Positions 51,403 through 59,225 of a stretch of DNA of 64,000 nucleotides are shown here, piece by piece (positions within the stretch are counted from its first letter, which is position 1; each line of letters begins with the position of its first letter). This DNA comes from Paraburkholderia sp. CNPSo 3274 (GTDB lineage Bacteria; Pseudomonadota; Gammaproteobacteria; Burkholderiales; Burkholderiaceae). The stretch is taken from assembly GCF_024206475.1 (NCBI RefSeq), contig NZ_JAMBPR010000004.1, positions 62,001-126,000 of the forward strand, in the 5' to 3' direction. The position numbers and the translations under genes are program-made. The notes under the pieces were generated by a model. That model was not told the DNA's origin. It worked only from the letters and a program-made list of their open reading frames with translations, and ran no database searches.

Positions 51403-51520
51403 GGCTGGTAACTCCCCGAAATGTGATTTGTCCCCAGCTCGCAGAGGCGAACCTAGGGTTAACACTGAGATGTTACCAGAGATAGGGGTTTACCTTAGGT
51501 ATTTCAATAGCCCGCCAGGG

Positions 51521-52237
51521 TCATTTGGGGAAAAAGGCGCCGGTGGCGATCAGCACCTCACGCGCGGCGCTCAGCGACTGGCGTGCCGCTTTCGCATCCG
51601 CCGCCACCCGCAGCAGACTGCCCAGTTGCGCCGGGTCGCGCGCCAGCTCGCGCAGGACCGGGAGCACCGCCGTCGTGCCGTCGTCGCGCAAGCCGGCCAT
51701 TGCCGCTTTCGGCAGGCTGCGCCACGCCGGATCGACGATCGCGCGGCACACCGCGAACGGCACGCCATGCGCGGCCGCCGCGGCTGCGGCCAGATGCGAT
51801 TCCATGTCGACGGCGAGCGCCCCGCACGCGCTGAACAGCGCTGCCTTGTCCGCCGCGCCGGTGAGCGGCGCGGCAACGGCTGCCTCCACGCCGCGCCGGG
51901 TTTTGGCGGCGAGCGGCGAGGCCATCAGCGCGTCGGACATGCGTTCGCTCCAGGCGGCGTCGGCCGCGACGCGCCCGAACGGCCCTTCGATCGCTTGCGC
52001 GATCACCAGGGTGCCCGGCTCGAGATCGGGCGCAAGACCGCCCGCCGTGCCGAAGCTGACGATGCCCGCCGCGCCGTCCTTGAGCGCCGCCGCGAGCGCG
52101 CTCTGCAGCAGATCGGCGCGCGCGGCGTAGACGGCGCGCACGCCGTCCCGGCCCTTGCCCGCGGCAATGCTCGCCTCGAAGGCCATGCCTGTCACCGCGA
52201 TCACGGGCAGAGCGCGCGCCTTGACACCAGCCGCCAT
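51521..52237 (-). CDS. hpnG: Hopanoid-associated nucleosidase/phosphorylase (HpnG)
   Basis: A 238-residue purine-nucleoside-phosphorylase-like protein. The fold is indicated by PVIAVTGMAFEASIA, GIVSFGTAGGLAPDLEPG and the AVDMESHLAAAAAAAHG motif with the conserved Met-Glu that binds the ribose. HpnG removes adenine from adenosylhopane made by HpnH, giving ribosylhopane. The ATG at 52237 lies 2 nt after the shc stop codon; the upstream open frame lies within shc and is rejected. It is the last gene of hpnD-hpnE-shc-hpnG. No terminator is seen after it. Confidence 0.9.
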   Translation of the reverse strand: MAAGVKARALPVIAVTGMAFEASIAAGKGRDGVRAVYAARADLLQSALAAALKDGAAGIVSFGTAGGLAPDLEPGTLVIAQAIEGPFGRVAADAAWSERMSDALMASPLAAKTRRGVEAAVAAPLTGAADKAALFSACGALAVDMESHLAAAAAAAHGVPFAVCRAIVDPAWRSLPKAAMAGLRDDGTTAVLPVLRELARDPAQLGSLLRVAADAKAARQSLSAAREVLIATGAFFPK

Positions 52238-52239
52238 GC

Positions 52240-54285
52240 TCACAGACCGACCGTGACGCGCGTCACGCCCGCGCGCTTGAGGTTGCGGTAGCGCGCAAGC
52301 GCCCACAGCGGGAAGAACTTGCGATAGCCGTGGTAGCGCAGATAGAACACGCGCGGAAAACCCGTGGCCGTGAAGCGCGTTTCATCCCAGAGGCCGTGTT
52401 CTTGCTGCGTTTTCTGCAGATACCCGATACCGCGTGCAACCGCCGGATGATCGACCGCGCCCGCGGCCATCAGGCCGAGCAGCGCCCAGGCCGTTTGCGA
52501 AGCGGTGCTCGTGGCGCGCTCGTAGCCGCGGTATTCGAGCTTGTAGCTCGTGCCGTCTTCGCCCCAGCCGCCGTCGTCGTTCTGGATCTGCACGAGCCAT
52601 TGCACCGCGCGCGTCATGCGCGGGTCGTCGTGACCGAGGCCGGCCGCGTTGAGCGCGCACAGCGCCGTCCACGTGCCGTAGATGTAGTTCATGCCCCAGC
52701 GGCCGTACCAGCTGCCATCGGCTTCCTGCTCTTCGAGCAGGTAGTTGTACGCGCGGCGCGCGTGCTCGCTCGCGGCCGGCAATTCGCCGAGCTGCGCGAG
52801 CATCGAAAGGCAGCGGCCCGAGACGTCGGCGGTCGGCGGATCGAGCAGTGCGCCGTGGTCCGAGAACGGGATGTTGTTCAAGTAGTACTGCGTGTTCTCC
52901 GGCTCGAACGCGCCCCAGCCGCCGTCGCTGCTTTGCATGCCAACCACCCATTCGCGCGCGCGGGCGATCGGGGCGTCATAGGCCTTCGTGTTGTCGAGCT
53001 TGTCCACGCGGTCCATCGCGGCCACGACCACGGCCGTGTCGTCGACGTCGGGGTAGTGCGGGTTCGCGTACTGGAACGCCCAGCCGCCCGGGCGCACCGC
53101 CTCACGGCGCGAGATCCAGTCGCCGCGGACGTCGAGAATCTGCAGCGGACGCAGCCATTCGAGGCCGCGGCGCGCGGCTTCCTCGGCACGGGCGTCGCCG
53201 GTCTCCAGCAGTGCGTGCGCCGCAAGCGACGTGTCCCACACGGGCGAGAGGCAGGGTTGGACGTACGCTTCCTCTGTGTGGATCGTCACCAGCTTTTCGA
53301 GCGACTGGCGCGCGATCGCGCGATGCGGATGATCGACGGGATAGCCCAGCACGTCGTACATCATCACGGCGTTGGCCATGGCGGGGAAAATCGCGCCCAG
53401 GCCGTCCTCGCCGTTCAGGCGCTCGTCCACGAACGCCACTGCGGCGTCGATCGCGCGCTGGCGCAAGTAAGTCGGAAAGAGCGGATCGGTCACGCGCAAC
53501 ACGCCGTCCACGGCGCGGAAGAAACCGAACCAACCCTTGCTCTGATGCGGGGAGCGGGCGTTCAAACCCACGCTCACCGGCGCGCCGCGGAACAACTCGT
53601 CGATGCGCACGCCACGCGGGTTGCGCGCCACCGGACGCTTCGCGCCCAGCACGAGCAGCGGCACGATCACCGTGCGCGCCCAGTACGACACCTTCGAAAG
53701 GTGGAACGGGAACCACTGCGGCAGCAACGTGATCTCGACAGGCATCATCGGGACTGCGTACCACGTCACCACGCCAAACAGCGCGAGCAGGATGCGCGTG
53801 AACACGTTGACCTGCTCCGCGCCGCCCGCCGCGAGAATCGCCTTGCGCGCGCGCACCATGTGCTCGGCGTCTTCGGCATCGCCGATCATCTTGAGTGCGA
53901 AGTAAGCCTTCACGCTCGCGCTCACGTCCATCGCGCCGTCGGTGAAGAGCGGCCAGCCGCCGTCCGGCAGCTGGATGCGGCGCAGGTAGCGCGCGATCTT
54001 CTGTTCGAGCTCGAGGTTCGCGGTTTCGCCCAGGTAATGCACGAGCAGCACGTATTCGGCCGGGATCGTGGCGTCCGCTTCGAGTTCGTAGACCCAATGG
54101 CCATCGGCGCGCTGGTCGGCGAGGATCGCGTCGGTCGCGCGCGCGACGGCGGCGTCGACCGTGGCGAGCGGTGCGGCAACAGGTGCGGCCGTCTCGTCGG
54201 CGAGCGTGGGAGCGGGCATCGCCACGGCCGGCGTAGCGACGTCCGGCGTGGCGACGCCTAGCGCGTCTTGGGATAAATCGTTCAT
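52240..54285 (-). CDS. shc: Squalene-hopene cyclase (HpnF/Shc)
   Basis: A 681-residue cyclase. The catalytic acid motif DVDD is at residues 413-416. QW repeats are visible, for example QSSDGGWGAF, QNDDGGWGED and QEADGSWYGRWG, as in all members. The enzyme protonates squalene and cyclises it to hop-22(29)-ene and hopan-22-ol at the inner membrane. The first 40 residues are an Ala/Thr/Val-rich N-terminal extension with no known role. The start overlaps the hpnE stop by 4 nt (ATGA), and hpnG follows after 2 nt, so the operon is tightly coupled. Confidence 0.96.
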   Translation of the reverse strand: MNDLSQDALGVATPDVATPAVAMPAPTLADETAAPVAAPLATVDAAVARATDAILADQRADGHWVYELEADATIPAEYVLLVHYLGETANLELEQKIARYLRRIQLPDGGWPLFTDGAMDVSASVKAYFALKMIGDAEDAEHMVRARKAILAAGGAEQVNVFTRILLALFGVVTWYAVPMMPVEITLLPQWFPFHLSKVSYWARTVIVPLLVLGAKRPVARNPRGVRIDELFRGAPVSVGLNARSPHQSKGWFGFFRAVDGVLRVTDPLFPTYLRQRAIDAAVAFVDERLNGEDGLGAIFPAMANAVMMYDVLGYPVDHPHRAIARQSLEKLVTIHTEEAYVQPCLSPVWDTSLAAHALLETGDARAEEAARRGLEWLRPLQILDVRGDWISRREAVRPGGWAFQYANPHYPDVDDTAVVVAAMDRVDKLDNTKAYDAPIARAREWVVGMQSSDGGWGAFEPENTQYYLNNIPFSDHGALLDPPTADVSGRCLSMLAQLGELPAASEHARRAYNYLLEEQEADGSWYGRWGMNYIYGTWTALCALNAAGLGHDDPRMTRAVQWLVQIQNDDGGWGEDGTSYKLEYRGYERATSTASQTAWALLGLMAAGAVDHPAVARGIGYLQKTQQEHGLWDETRFTATGFPRVFYLRYHGYRKFFPLWALARYRNLKRAGVTRVTVGL

Positions 54286-55550
54286 CTACGTTCCAAATTT
54301 TCGGTCAGGAGCAGCTCGGCGGCCTTGCGGCCCGAGCGGATCGCTCCTTCGATCGTCGCGGGCAGACCGGTAGCCGTCCAGTCGCCTGCAAGCATCAGAT
54401 TGTTCCAGCGCGTGCGCGTCGCGGGGCGGCGCCATTCCTCGTCGGGCACCGCGGCAAAGGTCGCGCGCGCATCCGCGCATACGCGCCAGGCGGGCAGCGG
54501 CTCGAGCGGCAGCGAGGCTGCCTCGGCCACGTCGGCCCACACGCGGCGCGCGATTTCCTCGGGATCGAGGTCGAGCACGCCGTGCGCGTCGTGGATCGTC
54601 GCCGAGAGTCGCCCTTCGGCCGTGCACAGCCAGTGGGCCGTGCCGTTGACGAGCGCCATCGGCGTCACGAGGCCCGGCGGCGCCGGCACCGCGTAGTGCA
54701 CCGTGACGATCGCATTGTGGCGCTGCGGCGCCTGCAGCGCTGGCACGAGCGCCACGGCGGCCGCGCCGGGCACGGCCAGCACCACCGCCTCGTCGGGAGC
54801 GAGCGTGATACGCCCGTCTGGAAAATCGAGTGCGACGACGCGGCCCGCCGCGTCGTCGTACGCGATCTCCCTGAGCGGCGAGTCAAGGCGAATCGCCGCC
54901 CCACCGTGCTGAAGCATGCGCAAGGCCGGATCGACGAACGCGCTGGAAAGGCCTCCGCGCGCAGCCAGCGGCCGGAACGACTCCCCGCCCGCCGTGAGCG
55001 ACTCGCGCAGCATCGCGCCCGCCAGCTCCGCGCTGCCCACGCGCGGCTCGACATTGAGCGCCGTGAGAAAGAACGGGTGCAGCAGCCGGTCCCACAGCAC
55101 GCCTTCGCAGCGCATGGTCTGCGCCATCGTGCGGCCCGGCTTGGCGAACAGCAACGGCAGCAGCCCCAGATAGTCTGCGGCACGCGTACCCGGCACGCGC
55201 GAGCGCGAGTCGCCGATCCAGAACGGCATGCGCGAACGCGAGAAGCGCACCGTCCAGCGCGAGCGCGCGGCGATGTCCATGAACGCGAAGCCCGGCTCGG
55301 TGGGGCCGGAGAGCGCGTCGCCGGCGCCGATCGTGCGCACGTACTCGAGCGTGCGCGCATGTCCCGCCAGCACCAGATGATTGCCCGTGTCGAGCGTCGC
55401 CGAAAGCGTGCGGTCGTAGTACGAGCGGCAGCGTCCACCTGCCTGGCCGGCGGCCTCGTAGAGCGCCACCTGCACGCCGCGGCGCTGAAGCCGCACGGCC
55501 GTCGCGAGGCCCGCAAGCCCAGCGCCGATGACGTGGACTAGCCGAGGCAT
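54282..55550 (-). CDS. hpnE: Hydroxysqualene dehydroxylase (HpnE)
   Basis: A 422-residue FAD amine-oxidase-like protein. The dinucleotide fold is at residue 5 onward (VHVIGAGLAGLATAVRLQRR) with AGGRCRSYYD after it. The C-terminal FAD segment is LMLAGDWTATGLPATIEGAI. HpnE reductively removes the hydroxyl of hydroxysqualene made by HpnC, giving squalene. The ATG at 55550 shares one base with the hpnD stop (TGATG), and the stop overlaps the shc start. The frame continues upstream inside hpnD and that part is rejected. Confidence 0.93.
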   Translation of the reverse strand: MPRLVHVIGAGLAGLATAVRLQRRGVQVALYEAAGQAGGRCRSYYDRTLSATLDTGNHLVLAGHARTLEYVRTIGAGDALSGPTEPGFAFMDIAARSRWTVRFSRSRMPFWIGDSRSRVPGTRAADYLGLLPLLFAKPGRTMAQTMRCEGVLWDRLLHPFFLTALNVEPRVGSAELAGAMLRESLTAGGESFRPLAARGGLSSAFVDPALRMLQHGGAAIRLDSPLREIAYDDAAGRVVALDFPDGRITLAPDEAVVLAVPGAAAVALVPALQAPQRHNAIVTVHYAVPAPPGLVTPMALVNGTAHWLCTAEGRLSATIHDAHGVLDLDPEEIARRVWADVAEAASLPLEPLPAWRVCADARATFAAVPDEEWRRPATRTRWNNLMLAGDWTATGLPATIEGAIRSGRKAAELLLTENLERR

Positions 55551-56401
55551 CAGAACAGCGCGTAGCGCGCGACGATCCACATGAGCCGTGCGCGCGGCTT
55601 GCTGACTTTCGTGCGCGGCAGGTCGAAGCCGCGATCCACGGTGCGTTCGAGCAGCACGCGGTAGACGCCCGACATGATGCGCGGCGCTTTCACCTGCGCG
55701 CGGGGCGCGGCGTCCATGATCGCGTTGGCTTGCGCGAAGTGCGCGCGGGCGCGTTGCACGAGCGTCTCGCACACACGCGGCAGCGACGGGTCGGCGGCGA
55801 TCGTGTGCGGATTGCCCGCCGCGATCCCTTCACGCGCGAGCAGCTCGCGCGGCAGATAGCAGCGGTTGATGTCCGCGTCTTCGTCGATGTCGCGCAGGAT
55901 GTTGGTGAGCTGCAGCGCGCGCCCCAGATGGTGCGACAGCAAGCGGCCCGGCTCCGCCTGCATCCCGAAAATTCTCACCGACAGCCGGCCTGCGGCACTC
56001 GCCACGCGGTCGCAGTACAGGTCGAGCGTGTCCTCGTCGGGGGCGCAGATGTCCTCGGCGGCGTCCATGGCCATGCCGTCGATCATCGCGTGAAAATCTT
56101 CGCGCTGGAGCCCGAACGTATGGATATGGCGCGTGAGCGCCGCGAGCGAGGCGCGCGGCGTGCCGGCATAGCACGCGTCGATGTCGGCGCGCCATTGGTC
56201 GAGCCCCGCCGCACGCTCGGCGCGCGGCAGGTCGCTGTCCGCGATGTCGTCGACAGCGCGGCAGAAGGCGTAGACCTGATACATGGCGTCGCGCTGCGCA
56301 GGAGGCAGGATCCGCATCGCCAGATAAAACGAACTGCCCGACGAAGCGGCGGCAGCGTCGGTTTGTTGTGTATCGTCCACGACGAGATTGGAAACAGCCA
56401 A
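55550..56401 (-). CDS. hpnD: Presqualene diphosphate synthase (HpnD)
   Basis: A 283-residue squalene/phytoene synthase family enzyme. The Asp-rich motifs are RAVDDIADSD and NILRDIDEDADINRCYLP, which also carries the family YLP block. The head-group motif SSFYLAMRILPP is near the N-terminus. HpnD joins two farnesyl diphosphates to presqualene diphosphate. A TTG start at 56401 is preferred because GGAGA lies 5 nt before it and the length matches the family; the frame is open to an ATG at 56497, but those 32 residues are Arg/Pro-rich. It is the first gene of the hpnD-hpnE-shc-hpnG operon. Confidence 0.9.
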   Translation of the reverse strand: MAVSNLVVDDTQQTDAAAASSGSSFYLAMRILPPAQRDAMYQVYAFCRAVDDIADSDLPRAERAAGLDQWRADIDACYAGTPRASLAALTRHIHTFGLQREDFHAMIDGMAMDAAEDICAPDEDTLDLYCDRVASAAGRLSVRIFGMQAEPGRLLSHHLGRALQLTNILRDIDEDADINRCYLPRELLAREGIAAGNPHTIAADPSLPRVCETLVQRARAHFAQANAIMDAAPRAQVKAPRIMSGVYRVLLERTVDRGFDLPRTKVSKPRARLMWIVARYALF

Positions 56402-56680
56402 GACGATCTCCGCTGGGGGCGCCCTCAACGGGCGTTCGACTCTATTCGGGCCCGCATTGCCGCGGGTCGCCCGCGCGCGCGGACACGCGCGAGGCACCCG
56501 ACCCTAAAATTGTTCGCCAGGAGGCGCGCAAGGCCGGAAACGGGCAAAAGTATAGCAACCTTTGGGGGGGACCGCCGAGGCGGCCCGCACAGGGGGACCG
56601 CAGTGCAGACACGGCGCGTCGCCCCTGAGCACGGGGCGATGAGGCGGATCGAGCGGGGGCCGTCTGCGCGCCGGCAGGTA

Positions 56681-57625
56681 TCAGGCGAGTGCGACCGAGC
56701 GGTTGCGCCCCTGGCGCTTCGCCGTGTAGAGGGCGGCATCCGCCTCATTGATCATGCCTTCGTAGTCGGGCGCACCCGTGCGCGCAGTGGCGGCGCCCAC
56801 GCTGGCCGTCACGGGCACGATCACACCCTGCACCTCGATCGGCTCGTCGCCGATCGTGCGGCGAATCTTCTCCGCGACGTAGAGCGCGTCGTCGAGCGGC
56901 GTGCACGGCAAGAGCAGCGCGAACTCCTCGCCGCCGAAGCGTCCGAACACATCCTGCTTGCGCACCACGCCTGAAACGCGCTGCGCCATCGAGCGCAGCA
57001 CCGTGTCGCCGGCCATATGACCGAATTCGTCGTTGATGCGCTTGAAGTGGTCGAGGTCGAACAGCAGCATCGAAAGCTCGCCGCCGTAGCGCTGCCAGCG
57101 CAGGAATTCGTCGGCGAGGCGCGTTTCGAAAAAGCGCCGGTTCGCGATGCCGGTGAGGCCGTCGCGGTCGGCGTATTCGCGCAGCTTGGCCACCGCGTCT
57201 TCGCGCTCGCGCTGCATGACGCTCACGTGCGTGACATCCGAGATGGTCACGCACACGGCGATAACGTCGCGCCCGCGCATGAGCGGCATGAAGGTGCAGT
57301 CCTGCTGCATGTAGTCCACCCCGCCCGTGATCGGCCGGTCATGCTCGAACTGGAACAGATACGGGCGCTGCTCCCACGAGCTGAACGCGAAGCTGCCCAG
57401 CTGGAACACGCTTTCCACCTTGCGCGTGAGCCACGTGCGCGGCAGGTCGGGGAAGCGTTCGAAGATGGAGCGGCCGGTCACGTCTTCGGCGGTCACACCG
57501 CTGTGATCCTGCATGAAGCGGTTCCAGCTCAGCACGTTCATGTCGCGATCGACCACGAAGATGCCGAAACCTACCCGTTCGACAACGAGGTCCGATAGTG
57601 TTGGCAACCCGGCTGGCTCGTTCAT
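56681..57625 (-). CDS. Diguanylate cyclase with PAS domain
   Basis: A 314-residue cytoplasmic protein. A PAS domain covers residues 12-130 (ERVGFGIFVVDRDMNVLSWN and TGRSIFERFPDL). The GGDEF domain covers 150-314 with DRDGLTGIANRRFFETRL and active-site GGEEF at 231-235. The inhibitory I-site RKQD is at 222-225, five residues before it. It should make cyclic di-GMP from GTP and be product-inhibited. Its start overlaps the stop of the CheC-like gene by 4 nt, so it is translated with a CheC phosphatase and a CheY-like receiver. The input signal of the PAS domain is unknown. Confidence 0.93.
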   Translation of the reverse strand: MNEPAGLPTLSDLVVERVGFGIFVVDRDMNVLSWNRFMQDHSGVTAEDVTGRSIFERFPDLPRTWLTRKVESVFQLGSFAFSSWEQRPYLFQFEHDRPITGGVDYMQQDCTFMPLMRGRDVIAVCVTISDVTHVSVMQREREDAVAKLREYADRDGLTGIANRRFFETRLADEFLRWQRYGGELSMLLFDLDHFKRINDEFGHMAGDTVLRSMAQRVSGVVRKQDVFGRFGGEEFALLLPCTPLDDALYVAEKIRRTIGDEPIEVQGVIVPVTASVGAATARTGAPDYEGMINEADAALYTAKRQGRNRSVALA

Positions 57626-58245
57626 AGGCTATGTAACAACGCGTCGATGGCCCGGCTCACGACATGGATCGACTCCTCGGCCATCAGCATGACGAGGTGG
57701 GCGCGAAAGCGCTGGTCTTCCAGCGCGAAATTGACTTCGACGAGCAGCGCGACGTCCCAGGCGAGCAGGCCCGGCTGGAACACCTCGTCGAGCATGATCG
57801 CCTCGCCGAGCAGGCCCGGCTGCGAAAACACCGGCATGCGCCCGAGCTGGTCGAGCATCGACGAAACGCACGCGCCTGTGAGCGCGTTGGCGACGTCGAA
57901 CATCAGCTCTTCCTCGGTGAGGGCATCGTCGCCGATCGTCGCGTAAGGTCCGCCGACCAGGCTACCAAGTTCGGCGATCTCGCCGCTGCGGCAGATCACC
58001 AGCGCCTCGCCCTTGATCTCCGAGCGAAAGCCCTGGCGCACGGCCGCAACCGGGCCGTCGATACCGGTCATCTCGCGCAACGCCGCCGCGGCCTCGGATA
58101 CGGCGACTACGCGCACGCGCGGCACCGAAAGCTCGATGAAGGCGTTGAGCAGCCCCGACAGTCGCGTCGCTGCCTGCCCCATGCCGAGATTGGCGATCTC
58201 CTGCAGCGCGTCGCGCTGGAGTTCCGTGAACACTCGATCAGGCAT
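57622..58245 (-). CDS. CheC-family phosphatase
   Basis: A 207-residue protein of the CheC/CheX/FliY fold. The phosphatase motif D/SxxxExxN is seen in DALQEIANLGMGQAA at the N-terminus; the second helix has EELMFDVANALTGA, where the acidic residue is swapped. The LVGGPYATIGDDALTEEE loop is as in CheC. CheC removes phosphate from CheY-type receivers. It overlaps the receiver gene upstream by 8 nt and the cyclase gene downstream by 4 nt, a very tight trio. No other chemotaxis gene is in the window, so the receiver encoded next to it is the probable substrate. Confidence 0.87.
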   Translation of the reverse strand: MPDRVFTELQRDALQEIANLGMGQAATRLSGLLNAFIELSVPRVRVVAVSEAAAALREMTGIDGPVAAVRQGFRSEIKGEALVICRSGEIAELGSLVGGPYATIGDDALTEEELMFDVANALTGACVSSMLDQLGRMPVFSQPGLLGEAIMLDEVFQPGLLAWDVALLVEVNFALEDQRFRAHLVMLMAEESIHVVSRAIDALLHSL

Positions 58246-58606
58246 ACAACCCGTACTCCTTCAGGATGGGCAGCAGCGCCTCCTGGGTTACCGGCTTTGC
58301 GACGAACGCCGCCGCGCCGAGCGCCTGCACGCGCTCGCGGGCACGAGGCTGGACGTCCGCTGAAACGACGATCACGAACGTATTCAGGTCTTCGTGCTGC
58401 AACGCTTCGAGGACCTGGAAGCCCGTCAGGTCGGGCATCGTGAGGTCGAGGAACATGACAGCCGCGCGACCGGCGCGGTAATGGGCAAGCGCTTCGTGTC
58501 CGTTCGACGCGTACGAAATCGCCACGTCCCAGTCCTCGGGCAGCGCCTTCGTGAGCACCTTGCGGGCTAACAGCGAATCATCGGCGATCACGATGGGCAA
58601 GGACAT
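58238..58606 (-). CDS. CheY-like single-domain response regulator
   Basis: A 122-residue stand-alone receiver. Acidic residues Asp9/Asp10 (VIADDS), phosphoacceptor Asp54 (MFLDLTMPD), Ser82 and Lys104 (AKPVT) are in place. The ATG at 58606 gives exact receiver length; the frame is open upstream to 58786, but that part has no domain character. It is the first gene of a three-gene unit with a CheC phosphatase and a diguanylate cyclase. A hybrid histidine kinase is divergent at 59226 and may be its kinase. Confidence 0.9.
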   Translation of the reverse strand: MSLPIVIADDSLLARKVLTKALPEDWDVAISYASNGHEALAHYRAGRAAVMFLDLTMPDLTGFQVLEALQHEDLNTFVIVVSADVQPRARERVQALGAAAFVAKPVTQEALLPILKEYGLYA

Positions 58607-59225
58607 GGATATGCTGAATGAGTGTGCGTTGGACGGAGTGCGTTTCGACGGATTAACGGCGGCGCGGGCAATTACTTTAGGGGAAACTTCCAGGAAAATT
58701 GCGAACCGGCCGAATAATGCATGACGCATGAGCGGACCCGCGCGCTGGTGCGCCGACGCAAGGCGCATGGCCGCGCCGTTGCCCAATGGCTACCGGCAAC
58801 CCGTGCGCCGGTCGTGAAGGCCTTCGTCTGCATGCCTGCAGCCACCCCGTAGCATGGCCATGCGCCGTTACGGCGGGCATGGCTTTCATGCGAATGCGTT
58901 ATTTATCGTGTTTGCGATTCTCGAATCAAATTGAATCAAATGCAACTCGCCGTTAATCAATCAACGAACAAAATTGACTCATTCTGGCTAATTTATGGAA
59001 ATAAACGATCCATCCCTTAAATAAAGAACGTCGATTATCCCTTTGTGGTACGTTTGCGCTTCGCCGATTTTCGCGCATTCGGCATCAAGGAAGAAGAAAA
59101 CCCCTGGGCGGCGTATTTGCCGGGCGATGCTTGCGGCGCGCCGGGTATGCACCGGCCGTCGGGGCGTCATCGCGGTCGTTTATCATGTCGAATGCCCCGC
59201 CGCCTTTTCCCTGCTTTTCCGTACG
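58607..59225. other. Divergent intergenic region upstream of hybrid kinase
   Basis: About 620 bp with no convincing gene. The stretch 58900-59040 is clearly AT-rich and contains the direct repeat TGAATCAAAT-like at about 58919-58941 and a TTGACT hexamer near 58974. Promoters for both signalling units are expected here. An upstream in-frame extension of the kinase to 59043 lacks any domain. Confidence 0.5.

Noticed and set aside
52330..54261. A 643-residue plus-strand open frame antisense to shc
   Set aside because: Arg/His-rich, no family motif; the minus-strand cyclase with DVDD and QW motifs is the real gene.
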